Shown here one piece after another: positions 18,509 through 27,545 of a DNA stretch of 64,000 nucleotides (position 1 is the stretch's first letter; each line of letters opens with the position of its first letter). The notes beneath the pieces were generated by a model. It searched no databases and was not told the DNA's origin. It saw nothing but the letters and a program-made list of their open reading frames with translations. The translations under genes were made by a program, and so were the position numbers. Source of the DNA: a bacterium BMS3Abin11 (GTDB lineage: Bacteria; Pseudomonadota; Gammaproteobacteria; BMS3Bbin11); contig BDTD01000005.1 of assembly GCA_002897635.1 (NCBI GenBank), positions 53,012 to 117,011 of the forward strand. Reading direction: 5' to 3'.

Positions 18509-18862
18509 TAGCGAGCTGGCCAGGCAGTCGCTGTAGATGGTTTCGACTAACTACAGAGGAAAGTCCGGGCTCCACAGGGTAGAGTGCCAGGTAACGCCTG
18601 GACGGCGCGAGCCGATGGAAAGTGCCACAGAAAATATACCGCCTAAGTCCTGCGGGGCCGGTAAGGTTGAAATGGTGCGGTAAGAGCGCACCGCGCCTGT
18701 GGTAACGCAGGTGGCAGGGTAAACCCCACTCGGAGCAAGACCAAATAGGGATCCAATGGCATGACCCGTGCCGGATCCGGGTAGGTTGCTTGAGGTGTTC
18801 GGCGACGGACATCCCAGATGAATGACTGTCCATGACAGAACCCGGCTTACCGGCCAGCTCGT
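18509..18862 (+). ncRNA. rnpB: RNase P RNA (bacterial class A)
   Basis: The catalytic RNA of RNase P, which matures tRNA 5' ends. The 5' gcgagctggcc (18511-) pairs with the 3' ggccagctcg (18852-18861) to form P1. The universally conserved gaggaaagtccgggctcc (18555-18572) and the distal acagaacccggcttac (18835-18850) form P4. AGCAAGACCAAATAGGGATCC and other conserved-region segments are also present. A possible -10 (TAAAAT, about 18500-18505) lies just upstream. The ends are accurate to a few bases. Confidence 0.97.
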
Positions 18863-18876
18863 TTTTTCTTTTTTTG
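18852..18876 (+). terminator. T-run terminator of rnpB
   Basis: The 3' side of helix P1 is followed by gttttttcttttttt at 18861-18875, a T-rich tract that fits intrinsic termination or the end of the precursor. Confidence 0.6.
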
Positions 18877-19279
18877 TGCCTGTGCACGGCTGGCGAGGCC
18901 TACAGCCTGAATTGATGGCTTTCGGCCAGAAACGGGTATTTATCGCACCAGATAATCAGGCAATAATACCCGCTGAAGCGAGCCAGTAACGATGATGCTG
19001 TTCTCTTATATTATGCATTATGCAAATGATTCGTTACGTGTTTGTATGCCAGATCCATCCTAACTGCATCTGCTGTGTATGTAATTTTGCGATCCCACCG
19101 ATGACAAGGTGACGGCTTCAAATCCGAAAACAGCCAACTGACCGCTCAAGCGCATCAATCCGGTTATGAAACAGATTGCGATACCAGGAGTATGGCAGCA
19201 GTATGGCCGACGGTCTGTATCAGTTTATGCATACTTTCTCCTTATTTCAGGAAATTAACGGTGCAGTAGGTTCTGAAAC
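18877..19279. other. Gene-poor spacer after rnpB
   Basis: About 400 bp with no credible ORF, tRNA or repeat of the families seen elsewhere in the window. CGGGTATT and AATACCCG near 18936-18972 could pair across a loop of about 24 bases. Otherwise I see nothing here. Confidence 0.4.
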
Positions 19280-19528
19280 CTAGTCTCGCAGATTGATCGT
19301 CTTTAGATTTAAAGTGAACCTCCCATTCAGCTTGATCACACCGATATGTGTGCCCGCGTTGTTAATCATGGCAACGGTGTTTTTTCGTAAAAGCGGCCTA
19401 CGGATGAAATATATTTGCCAGCCAAACTCTTGCATGTAAAGGTATGTTTTCAGCTGATCTGTATTGAGATGCACCATTAAACTGGATGGGATCGCCAGTT
19501 TGCGTTTGCGCCTTTCAAAAATCCGCAT
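19280..19528 (-). CDS. Small hypothetical protein
   Basis: An 82-residue ORF (start ATG 19528; another ATG directly upstream at 19531) with AGGA just before it. The protein is basic at the N-terminus (RIFERRKRKL) and then reads as a compact mixed fold (LKTYLYMQEFGWQIYFIRRP, then VAMINNAGTHIGVIKLNG), which looks like genuine protein rather than noise. I do not recognise a named domain. It stands alone between rnpB and the dcw promoter, on the opposite strand. Confidence 0.55.
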   Translation of the reverse strand: MRIFERRKRKLAIPSSLMVHLNTDQLKTYLYMQEFGWQIYFIRRPLLRKNTVAMINNAGTHIGVIKLNGRFTLNLKTINLRD

Positions 19529-19531
19529 CAT

Positions 19532-20076
19532 GTTCCTAACCTGATTTTATGAAAACATAATATATCTTTTTATGCCTAATGAAGTCACTCTATTTTCTGA
19601 CATTGTTCAATCAGCTAAATGGTGAAATCAGCGATTCCTGAATGTCTCAGTAGGGTCGACTACAGCCGTTTGTGTTGCTTCAGGTAAAAGCCTGGCACCG
19701 ATTTTGATCTTCATCCCCTTTTGTGTTGTCGGGAACTGGAAAGCTGGACCGGATAAGTGCGGTACATGACTGAGGTAGTGTGGTGTAACGACTTACCTGC
19801 CCGAGTTCACCGCGCCCGGTTCGGACTGAAACACGCAGAGCAGCCGCAGGCCAACACAATGGAGCGGTTTTTCTTTGCTTCTGTTTCTTTTGTCCGTATG
19901 CATAAAAGAAAAAAACTTAGCTTCACACCAGCACAAAAACAACAAAGAAATGAGTCACCGGGATATTCATCGAATACTTTTCAAAAACTTATATTTCAGA
20001 CTTAAGGTAAGTTATTAACCGCCTGTCGGAATTTAAGCTAATTCACTGTTTTTAAAGAAAGAATTCATATGGGAGC
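19532..20076. other. Gene-poor spacer upstream of the dcw cluster
   Basis: About 545 bp with only short ORFs lacking protein character. A TTTCTTTT / AAAAGAAA pair near 19887-19915 can form an AT-rich hairpin. I see no RNA gene or insertion sequence. Confidence 0.4.
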
Positions 20077-20106
20077 TTGACATTTCTGGTTTTCGGGCAT
20101 TATAGT
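20077..20106 (+). promoter_or_regulatory. Sigma-70 type promoter of the dcw cluster
   Basis: TTGACA at 20077-20082 and TATAGT at 20101-20106 are separated by 18 bp. The -35 is a perfect consensus. It lies about 70 bp upstream of mraZ, the usual place for the mra promoter that drives the whole cluster. Confidence 0.7.
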
Positions 20107-20113
20107 GTCGAAA

Positions 20114-20130
20114 AGTGGGTAAAAGTGGAA
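20114..20130 (+). promoter_or_regulatory. Probable MraZ operator (direct repeats)
   Basis: AGTGGGTAAAAGTGGAA holds two GTGG(G/A) half-sites spaced 10 bp apart, just downstream of the predicted transcription start. MraZ is known to bind TGGGN repeats with 5-bp spacers in front of its own gene. A second pair of TGG boxes lies at about 20150-20174. The third canonical box is not evident, so this is tentative. Confidence 0.5.
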
Positions 20131-20175
20131 TAAATTACCCCATCGATAGGTGGATGTGACACAAAGTGGTGGATG

Positions 20176-20634
20176 ATGTTTAGAGGAGTTAATCAGGTCA
20201 ATCTGGACAGTAAGGGGAGGATTGCCATCCCGACTCGCTATCGCGAGGAACTGCATTCGGATGTAGAAAAACACATGGTCATCACAGTCAATAATACAAA
20301 TGACCGCTGCCTGTGGCTTTATACCTTACCAGAATGGGAGCGCATTGAGGCCGATGTTACTGCGCTGCCTTCATTTGATAAGCGCGCTGCAAAACTCAAG
20401 AGATTTTTTATTGGCCAGGCCACTGATGTTGATATGGATGCCAGTGGCCGCCTGCTGTTACCACCCCCTTTGCGTGAATTCGCACAATTGAAAAAACATA
20501 TCGTACTGGCCGGTCAGGGCAACAAATTCGAAATTTGGGATGAGGAAAACTGGACGGCACAGCGTGATGCATGGATGGAAGACGGCCTGGGCGACGGACC
20601 CATGCTGGTCGAGCTCGAATCACTTTCGTTATAG
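20176..20634 (+). CDS. mraZ: Transcriptional regulator MraZ
   Basis: This 152-residue protein, the normal MraZ length, has two AbrB-like half-repeats: MFRGVNQVNLDSKGRIAIPTR near the N-terminus and DVDMDASGRLLLPPPLREFA in the second half. It forms a ring-shaped DNA-binding oligomer that represses the dcw operon. Start ATG 20176 gives the family N-terminus; an ATG directly upstream at 20173 would add one Met. First gene of the cluster. Confidence 0.96.
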   Translation: MFRGVNQVNLDSKGRIAIPTRYREELHSDVEKHMVITVNNTNDRCLWLYTLPEWERIEADVTALPSFDKRAAKLKRFFIGQATDVDMDASGRLLLPPPLREFAQLKKHIVLAGQGNKFEIWDEENWTAQRDAWMEDGLGDGPMLVELESLSL

Positions 20635-20642
20635 GTGGTGTG

Positions 20643-21584
20643 ATGGTAGATCAACCCCATCACCCAGTTCTGCTGGAGGAGGTTGTAGAGGCAATGAATA
20701 TCCGTGAAGATGGCTACTATCTGGATGCAACCGCTGGTCGCGGCGGTCATGTCTCGGCGATACTCGAAAAACTCGGTTCTGACGGCCGCATCCTGGCCCT
20801 TGATCGTGATCCACAGGCCGTAGCAGCTGTTACTAAACGTTTCATCAGTGATTCGCGTGTCCAGGTCAGGCAGGCAAATTTCTCATCTCTATCCGCTACT
20901 CTCCAGCAGGGAGAATGTTTTAGTGGAATCCTGTTTGACTTTGGTGTGTCTTCGCCACAACTTGATGATGCCTCTCGTGGATTCAGTTTCATGCAGGACG
21001 GCCCGCTTGATATGCGGATGAACCCGGCCGACCATCCCAGTGCGGCGGAATGGCTGGCCACCGCCGAGCAGCATGAAATTAGAGATGTGTTGCGTCGCTA
21101 CGGGGAAGAAAAGCATGCCCATCGCATTGCCTGGGCGATTGTTGATGCACGTAATGATAATGCGCTTGAAACGACTGCTCAACTGGTTGCGTTGATAAAA
21201 AAAGTGGTGCCTGTCAGGCCACAGGATAAGCATCCTGCCACGCGAAGCTTTCAGGCGATTCGAATTCACATCAATAGGGAACTGGAGGAAATTGCCGCTG
21301 TATTGCCGGTTGCGCTGGAGGCCCTCTGCGTTGGTGGGCGTTTGTTGGCCATTAGTTTTCATTCACTGGAAGATCGCATCGTCAAAAGGTTTTTGCGTGA
21401 TCAGGCACGAGGTGATGACCTGCCGAAAGAAATCCCGATACGTGATGCTGAACGTAATCCTGGCCTGCGCCTGGTGGGTAAGCCTGTACGTGCCAGCGTG
21501 GCCGAGATTGATGATAACCCACGAGCGCGTAGTGCCATTATGCGGGTGGCTGAACGGCTGCCCCTGGACAGGGAGGTAGCATGA
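20643..21584 (+). CDS. rsmH: 16S rRNA (cytosine-1402-N4) methyltransferase RsmH
   Basis: This 313-residue protein starts at ATG 20643 (MVDQPHHPVLLEEVVEAM), 8 bp after mraZ and preceded by GGTGG. The SAM-binding DATAGRGGHVSAIL, FDFGVSSPQLDDASRGFSF, DMRMNP and ISFHSLEDRIVKRF motifs are all present. RsmH adds the N4-methyl to C1402, the same nucleotide whose ribose is modified by RsmI nearby in this window. A longer frame upstream overlaps mraZ and is not likely to be used. Confidence 0.97.
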   Translation: MVDQPHHPVLLEEVVEAMNIREDGYYLDATAGRGGHVSAILEKLGSDGRILALDRDPQAVAAVTKRFISDSRVQVRQANFSSLSATLQQGECFSGILFDFGVSSPQLDDASRGFSFMQDGPLDMRMNPADHPSAAEWLATAEQHEIRDVLRRYGEEKHAHRIAWAIVDARNDNALETTAQLVALIKKVVPVRPQDKHPATRSFQAIRIHINRELEEIAAVLPVALEALCVGGRLLAISFHSLEDRIVKRFLRDQARGDDLPKEIPIRDAERNPGLRLVGKPVRASVAEIDDNPRARSAIMRVAERLPLDREVA

Positions 21585-21844
21585 CCAGGCGGACTGCGTT
21601 TGTTTATTCCCTGGCCCTCGTGCTTGCCCTGTTTCTGGTATACACCCGGGTCACAACGCACAGCCTTTATTTACAGCTGCAGGCGCTGCAGCAGCAGCGG
21701 GATGATTTCAATGTGGAATGGGGGCGTTTGCTGCTGCAGGAAGCACGTTATGCGGAACCCCGATATATTGAGAAAACGGCGCGCCGCAAGCTGGGCATGA
21801 TTTATCCTGCTCGTGAACAGATATCAGTGATTCGTCTGCCATGA
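21581..21844 (+). CDS. ftsL: Cell division protein FtsL
   Basis: This 87-residue bitopic protein has a short cytoplasmic tail, one membrane helix (about 7-24) and a periplasmic coiled coil rich in Gln/Leu (LYLQLQALQQQRDD), ending in ARRKLGMIYPAREQISVIRL, the typical FtsL tail. FtsL joins FtsB and FtsQ to activate FtsWI at the septum. It overlaps both rsmH and ftsI by 4 bp. Confidence 0.92.
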   Translation: MTRRTAFVYSLALVLALFLVYTRVTTHSLYLQLQALQQQRDDFNVEWGRLLLQEARYAEPRYIEKTARRKLGMIYPAREQISVIRLP

Positions 21845-23583
21845 GGAGGGCTGTGAGCAAAAAAAGAAAGCAGCCGCTGACCAGCTCGGTCAGGCATTGG
21901 TTGGTGCTGGCTGTGATCGGGTCGTTGTTTGCCGTGATGGCCGGGCGTGCACTTTTTCTGCAATTTTTTAATGCGGATTTCCTCAAACAGCGTGGTAATG
22001 CACAGGCACTGAAGGTAATCGATGTTTCTGCAGTGCGGGGAATGATACTTGATAGAAATGGCCAGCCACTGGCGGTCAGTACACCGGTTGATGCAGTCAG
22101 TGCCGATCCGAGTAAACTGTATGCGAACCCGAAAAGCTGGAAACCGCTGGCAAAGATTCTTGGTATCAGCTACAGCGAGCTGAAAGCAAAAATAAAACGC
22201 AACCGTAAACGGCGTTTTATTTACCTGAACCGGCAGGTATTACCGGATACAGCAGAACGTGCTATGGCACTGGATATTGAAGGTGTTTTTCTGCGTCGTG
22301 AATACAAGCGTTATTATCCTCTCGGTGCAGTAACCGGGCACCTGGTTGGCTTTACCAATGTTGATGGCAGGGGACTAGAAGGCATAGAGCTGGCTTATAA
22401 CGAAAGTTTACGTGGCCATCAGGGTAAAGATCAGGTCATTCGTGATGCATCTGGCCATATCATTGAGCATGTTAGTAACATTGAAAGGGCAGCAGATGGT
22501 GAGGATCTGGTGCTGAGCATAGATAGTCGGATTCAATATCTGGCCTATAGAGCGCTGAAAAAGGCGGTAGTGGAGAATAAAGCGACTAGTGCAAGTGCTG
22601 TTGTGGTGGATGTCAGGAGTGGTGAGATTCTGGCGATGGTGAATGAGCCGGGCTATAACCCCAATAATCGCCGACAGCTGCGCAGTAGTCGATTCCGTAA
22701 TCGTGCAGTGACAGACAGCTTTGAACCGGGCTCAACGGTTAAGCCACTGACGGTGGTGGCAGCGCTGGAAAATCACTATGTAACGCCGCAAACCATTATT
22801 GAAACCGATGGTGGCACGATGAAGCTGGCAAGATTCACAATCAGAGACACACATGACTATGGAAATCTCAGTGTGTCAGATGCGATTATGAAATCCAGCA
22901 ATGTGGCTGCAGCTAAAATGGCGCTGAAGCTTAAAAACAGAGAGCTATGGTCTGTCCTGAATAGAGTGGGTTTTGGTCAGCAGCCCGGTTCGGGACTGCC
23001 CGGTGAAGCTAAGGGTGCTTTCCAGAATTATTCAGACTGGCGTGATATTCGTCGTGCCACGATAGGTTACGGTTATGGACTGTCCGTTACCCCGCTGCAG
23101 TTGACCCAGGCTTATGCCACGTTGGCGAATGACGGTAGACGCGTACCACTGAGCATTCTTCGTCGTAGCGATGCCCCGGCGGGGAAGCAGGTGATATCAA
23201 CAACGGTCGCAAAGCAGGTCCGCAGCATGCTTGAACTGGCGGTCAGTGATGAGGGAACGGGTAAAAATGCACGTATCCCTATGTATCACGTGGCAGGCAA
23301 GACAGGCACATCGCGCAAGGCGGAAGGCAAAGGTTATTCAAAACGCTATAACGCTATTTTTGCCGGTATGGCACCTGCAACGAGGCCTCGTCTGGCGATG
23401 GTCGTCGTTGTCAATGAACCATCATCTGGAAAATATTATGGTGGTACCGTCGCAGCGCCGGTATTCGCCAGTGTGATGACAGGTGCCCTGCGTCTTCTTG
23501 ATGTAGCGCCTGATGATGTTTCTGAAGACAGATTGCTGATAGCAACGGGTCGCAATGAAACTGGCCAGGAGCGTGACAGGTGA
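21841..23583 (+). CDS. ftsI: Septal peptidoglycan transpeptidase FtsI (PBP3)
   Basis: This 580-residue class B penicillin-binding protein has a membrane anchor at about 20-42, the dimerisation domain with RGMILDRNGQPLAVS, and a transpeptidase domain with S298-TVK (EPGSTVKP), S352-SN and K487-TG. All catalytic motifs are intact. It cross-links septal glycan made by FtsW. Start ATG 21841 overlaps ftsL; a GTG at 21853 is an alternative. Confidence 0.97.
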   Translation: MRRAVSKKRKQPLTSSVRHWLVLAVIGSLFAVMAGRALFLQFFNADFLKQRGNAQALKVIDVSAVRGMILDRNGQPLAVSTPVDAVSADPSKLYANPKSWKPLAKILGISYSELKAKIKRNRKRRFIYLNRQVLPDTAERAMALDIEGVFLRREYKRYYPLGAVTGHLVGFTNVDGRGLEGIELAYNESLRGHQGKDQVIRDASGHIIEHVSNIERAADGEDLVLSIDSRIQYLAYRALKKAVVENKATSASAVVVDVRSGEILAMVNEPGYNPNNRRQLRSSRFRNRAVTDSFEPGSTVKPLTVVAALENHYVTPQTIIETDGGTMKLARFTIRDTHDYGNLSVSDAIMKSSNVAAAKMALKLKNRELWSVLNRVGFGQQPGSGLPGEAKGAFQNYSDWRDIRRATIGYGYGLSVTPLQLTQAYATLANDGRRVPLSILRRSDAPAGKQVISTTVAKQVRSMLELAVSDEGTGKNARIPMYHVAGKTGTSRKAEGKGYSKRYNAIFAGMAPATRPRLAMVVVVNEPSSGKYYGGTVAAPVFASVMTGALRLLDVAPDDVSEDRLLIATGRNETGQERDR

Positions 23584-25091
23584 GCCTTGCTATGAAGCTG
23601 AATCTACCTCATATCAAGCTGTCGAGCCTGTTAGCAGGGATCAAAGGCGTACCTGCAATTGATGATCTTAGCGTGTCGGGGCTGGCGATAGATAGCAGAA
23701 ATATTTCTGCCGGGGATCTTTTTATCGCTCTACCGGGTACTCGCCAGCATGGTAATGATTACATTGAAGCAGCTGTCAGTCAGGGTGCTGTCGCTGCTAT
23801 TTATGATACAGACTCAAGCTTGCCTGAGAGTATCGATGCCAGGGTAGGTGATGACGTACCTCTGATCAAAATCACTAATATTACTCAGCGGGCTGGGATA
23901 ATTGCCAGTCGTTTTTACGGTGAGCCTTCTCGGGCCATGACCGTGACCGGCATAACCGGCACCAATGGCAAGACTACCTGCAGCATATTACTCGCCCAGA
24001 GCCTTAATCATCTAGGTGCCAGAACGAGTGTGATCGGAACACTCGGTACCGGTTTATGGGGAGAAATACGGTCGTCAACACACACCACACCGGATTCTGT
24101 GACGTTGCAAAGACAGATATCCGACTTGCGTGGTTTGGGTGCTGACCAGTTACTAATGGAGGTTTCCTCGCATGGCCTGCAACAGGGACGGGAGAGTGGC
24201 ACAGAATTTAACACGGCTGTATTTACAAATCTAAGTCAGGATCACCTGGATTACCATGGCAGTATGCGGCAATACGGCGCGGCCAAAGCAAAGCTTTTTT
24301 ACCAGAACGATCTGAATCTTGCGGTCATCAATGTTGACGATGAGTTTGGCAGGGAGCTGCTGGCCGGACCGGTCAAAGCAGAGCAAATCATCAGCTATGG
24401 AATCGAAAGCGGTGATGTGCGTGCATCACAGATCACGCTGCATAAAGCAGGAATAAAACTTGATATACATTCACTCTGGGGAGAGCTGCATATAGACAGT
24501 AGTCTGATGGGGCGCTTCAATGTTTATAACCTGCTTGCCTGTGCGGCTGTATTACTTGCTGATGGATACAGGACCGGCGATGTAGCCAGTGCCCTTTCTG
24601 CTGCTGAATCAGCGGCCGGGCGGATGGAATGTTTTGTTTCTCAAGGGGTGACCGTAGTGGTCGATTTCGCGCATACCCCTGATGCCCTGCAGCAGGTGTT
24701 GATAGCACTGCGTGAACACATTCAGGCCAGGCGGCTAATCTGTGTCTTTGGCTGCGGAGGTGATCGCGATCAGGCTAAACGTCCGATCATGGGCAGAATT
24801 GCAGAGCAGTTAGCAGATACTGTCATTATTACCGATGATAATCCAAGGTATGAAGATCCCGCGCAGATACGTGCCGAAATATTGGCAGGAATGTCCAGGC
24901 CAGCACAGGAAATCTCTGACCGTCGCCAGGCAATTAATGCGGCGTGGCAGTATGCAAATCCGGGCGACATTATTCTGATTGCAGGCAAAGGGCACGAAAC
25001 TACCCAGCAGATTGGTGATTTGAAGCTTCCATTTAGCGACCGTGAAGTGGTAATGGCTCTGTTTTCAGAGATGGCAGGGGGGCAGGCATGA
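23580..25091 (+). CDS. murE: UDP-MurNAc-tripeptide synthetase MurE (meso-DAP adding)
   Basis: This 503-residue Mur ligase has ITGTNGKTTCSILLA (P-loop), EVSSHGLQQGR, and TDDNPRYEDP, whose DNPR motif selects meso-diaminopimelate rather than lysine. It adds the third residue of the stem peptide in the cytoplasm. The start is a GTG at 23580 overlapping the ftsI stop; ATG 23592 is possible. Confidence 0.96.
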   Translation: MSLAMKLNLPHIKLSSLLAGIKGVPAIDDLSVSGLAIDSRNISAGDLFIALPGTRQHGNDYIEAAVSQGAVAAIYDTDSSLPESIDARVGDDVPLIKITNITQRAGIIASRFYGEPSRAMTVTGITGTNGKTTCSILLAQSLNHLGARTSVIGTLGTGLWGEIRSSTHTTPDSVTLQRQISDLRGLGADQLLMEVSSHGLQQGRESGTEFNTAVFTNLSQDHLDYHGSMRQYGAAKAKLFYQNDLNLAVINVDDEFGRELLAGPVKAEQIISYGIESGDVRASQITLHKAGIKLDIHSLWGELHIDSSLMGRFNVYNLLACAAVLLADGYRTGDVASALSAAESAAGRMECFVSQGVTVVVDFAHTPDALQQVLIALREHIQARRLICVFGCGGDRDQAKRPIMGRIAEQLADTVIITDDNPRYEDPAQIRAEILAGMSRPAQEISDRRQAINAAWQYANPGDIILIAGKGHETTQQIGDLKLPFSDREVVMALFSEMAGGQA

Positions 25092-26455
25092 TGCTTTCGC
25101 AGTTGAGCCACATAGTCAATGGTCGTTGCACGGGGTCAGATGTTGCTTTTGATTCGGTCAGTATTGATACCCGAACACTCTGCAGTGGTGCTTTATTTGT
25201 TGCGCTTAAAGGGCCAAATTTTGATGGTCATGATTTTGTTTCCGCGGCCAGAGACAGAGGTGCCAATGCTGCCATGATTTCTAGCCAGATCGATGACTAT
25301 CTACCTGCCGTAACTGTGGATGATACCCGCATTGCACTGGGTGAACTGGCTGCCAGTTGGCGTGCCGGTTTTGATATTCCGCTGCTGGCCGTCACTGGTA
25401 GCAATGGTAAGACCACAGTCAAGGAAATGCTGAACAGTATTTTCGTACAGGCCTGTGGTGGTGAAAAAGACAGGGTGCTGTCGACTATCGGCAATCTGAA
25501 TAATGACCTGGGTCTGCCGCTGACCTTGTTGCGGATACGTGACAGGCACCGCTATGCCGTTACCGAGATGGGTATGAACAATCCGGGTGAACTGTCCTAT
25601 CTAACCCGCATCGCCCGCCCTGATGTAGCAGTGATCACCAATGCAGCTGCGGCCCATTTACAGGGCCTGCAGTCGGTAGAAGGTGTGGCGCGGGCAAAGG
25701 CTGAGATCTTCTCCGGTGTTAAAACTGGCGGTACAGCAATAATTAACGACGATGATGACTACGCAGCTCTCTGGCGTGAGCTGGCAGGGGATTTACAGAT
25801 TATTGGATTCAGCCTGCAGAAAGAGAGTGATGTAACGGCCGAGTTTGATCTCTATAAAGATCATAGCAGGGTATTTCTTAAAACGCCGTGGGGCGAAGCA
25901 AGCTGCAAACTGGCATTGCCCGGGCAGCATAATATTGCCAATGCCCTGGCCGCTACGGCAGCTGCTGGTTCTGTTGGCATCAGTCTGTCTGATATTGCCA
26001 CAGGGCTCGAAGCCTGGCGAGGGATCGATGGGCGTCAGCAGTCAAAGACGATAAATGGTCTGCATGTCATTGATGATACCTACAACGCCAACCCTGCATC
26101 CATACGGGCTGCCCTGGAAGTATTAGCGATGCAGCCGGGCATAAAGATTTTTGTGATGGGGGATATGGTCGAGCTGGGTGAGGATTCCGCATCGCTGCAC
26201 AAACAGGCAGGTGAACTGGCAAGGGAGCTGGGTGTTGATAGTTGCTATACCCTGGGAGAACAGTCGGTACACGTGGCAGAAGCCTTCGGCGGGCAGGCCC
26301 GGTCATTCAGTACACCTGATGAGCTGTTTGCTGCACTGACAAAGGAGCTGCGGGAGTACAGAGGTCGACCGATTAATATTCTGATCAAGGGCTCAAGGGC
26401 AATGAAGATGGAACGTATCATTGAACAGCTCGATGAAAGCGTGGTCAGGGACTGA
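25088..26455 (+). CDS. murF: UDP-MurNAc-tripeptide D-Ala-D-Ala ligase MurF
   Basis: This 455-residue protein has [17 protein letters not shown] (P-loop), [20 protein letters not shown] and [15 protein letters not shown], all MurF signatures. It adds the D-Ala-D-Ala dipeptide (made by DdlB, encoded downstream) to complete the UDP-MurNAc-pentapeptide. The ATG overlaps the murE stop by 4 bp. Confidence 0.97.
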   Translation: MMLSQLSHIVNGRCTGSDVAFDSVSIDTRTLCSGALFVALKGPNFDGHDFVSAARDRGANAAMISSQIDDYLPAVTVDDTRIALGELAASWRAGFDIPLLAVTGSNGKTTVKEMLNSIFVQACGGEKDRVLSTIGNLNNDLGLPLTLLRIRDRHRYAVTEMGMNNPGELSYLTRIARPDVAVITNAAAAHLQGLQSVEGVARAKAEIFSGVKTGGTAIINDDDDYAALWRELAGDLQIIGFSLQKESDVTAEFDLYKDHSRVFLKTPWGEASCKLALPGQHNIANALAATAAAGSVGISLSDIATGLEAWRGIDGRQQSKTINGLHVIDDTYNANPASIRAALEVLAMQPGIKIFVMGDMVELGEDSASLHKQAGELARELGVDSCYTLGEQSVHVAEAFGGQARSFSTPDELFAALTKELREYRGRPINILIKGSRAMKMERIIEQLDESVVRD

Positions 26456-26457
26456 AT

Positions 26458-27540
26458 ATGCTGCTATTTCTATTTGAAAAGCTGGCGGAAAATTACAGTG
26501 CCTTTAATGTCTTCCAGTATTTGACATTGCGCAGCGTATTGAGTGTGGTGACAGCATTGTTTATCAGTTTATTGCTGGGGCCTGCCATGATTCGTAAGCT
26601 GGGCAGTCTTCAGATCGGCCAGGTTGTGCGTGAAGATGGCCCGCCGACACATTTCGACAAGGTCGGTACGCCAACCATGGGCGGTGCCCTGATTCTTGTG
26701 GCTATCGTAATTTCAACCCTGTTGTGGGCAGACCTCAGCAACCGTTTTGTCTGGGTGGCGCTGCTGGTCACAATCGCTTTCGGCATCATTGGCTGGATCG
26801 ATGATTACCGTAAGATAATCGATAAGGACACACGTGGCATGGGTTCCGGGCCGAAGTTCTTCTGGCAGTCGGTAGCGGGTGGTGGTGCGGCGGTTTATCT
26901 GTATGTCAGTGCACAATCGCCTGCAGAGATCAGTCTGATTGTGCCGATATTTAAGGATGTCGTTATTTACCTCGGCCCCTGGTTCATCCTGCTTAGCTAT
27001 TTGATGGTGGTCGGCACCAGTAATGCGGTGAATCTTACAGACGGGCTTGATGGTCTGGCCATCATGCCCGCAGTCATGGTTGCCGGGGGGCTGGGTGTCT
27101 TTGCCTATGTCACAGGGAATTCAGTTTTCGCAGGTTATCTGGGTATCCCCTATATCGCAGGTGTTGGTGAGCTGCTGATTTTCTGTACTGCACTGGCTGG
27201 CGCAGGTCTTGGGTTTCTCTGGTTCAACACCTATCCGGCGCAGGTGTTTATGGGTGATATAGGCGCACTGTCGTTGGGTGCCGCACTGGGCATCGTGGCG
27301 GTGATGGTGCGACAGGAAATCGTGCTGCTGATCATGGGCGGGGTGTTTGTGGTGGAAACGGCGTCTGTCATTTTACAGGTGGCTTCATTCAAGCTCACCG
27401 GCAAGCGACTCTTTCGTATGGCTCCCCTGCATCATCATTTTGAATTAAAAGGCTGGCCAGAGCCGCGTGTTATTGTTCGTTTCTGGATTATCACCCTGGT
27501 TCTTGTCGCCATTGGGCTGGCAACGCTGAAGGTGCGTTGA
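26458..27540 (+). CDS. mraY: Phospho-MurNAc-pentapeptide translocase MraY
   Basis: This 360-residue polytopic membrane enzyme, the family's usual length, has about ten hydrophobic helices. The catalytic acidic motifs are GWIDDYRKI and [11 protein letters not shown], with FFMG-like [13 protein letters not shown] and the HHHFE loop ([14 protein letters not shown]). It transfers phospho-MurNAc-pentapeptide to undecaprenyl phosphate, making lipid I. The gene begins 2 bp after murF. Confidence 0.98.
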   Translation: MLLFLFEKLAENYSAFNVFQYLTLRSVLSVVTALFISLLLGPAMIRKLGSLQIGQVVREDGPPTHFDKVGTPTMGGALILVAIVISTLLWADLSNRFVWVALLVTIAFGIIGWIDDYRKIIDKDTRGMGSGPKFFWQSVAGGGAAVYLYVSAQSPAEISLIVPIFKDVVIYLGPWFILLSYLMVVGTSNAVNLTDGLDGLAIMPAVMVAGGLGVFAYVTGNSVFAGYLGIPYIAGVGELLIFCTALAGAGLGFLWFNTYPAQVFMGDIGALSLGAALGIVAVMVRQEIVLLIMGGVFVVETASVILQVASFKLTGKRLFRMAPLHHHFELKGWPEPRVIVRFWIITLVLVAIGLATLKVR

Positions 27541-27545
27541 CAGAG

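Noticed and set aside
18489..18887. A 132-codon frame on the minus strand
   Set aside because: It is the antisense of RNase P RNA, which explains the open frame and the odd composition of the product.
19757..20005. An 82-codon plus-strand frame upstream of mraZ
   Set aside because: The product has no protein-like pattern, no ribosome binding site is present, and the DNA has the look of spacer.
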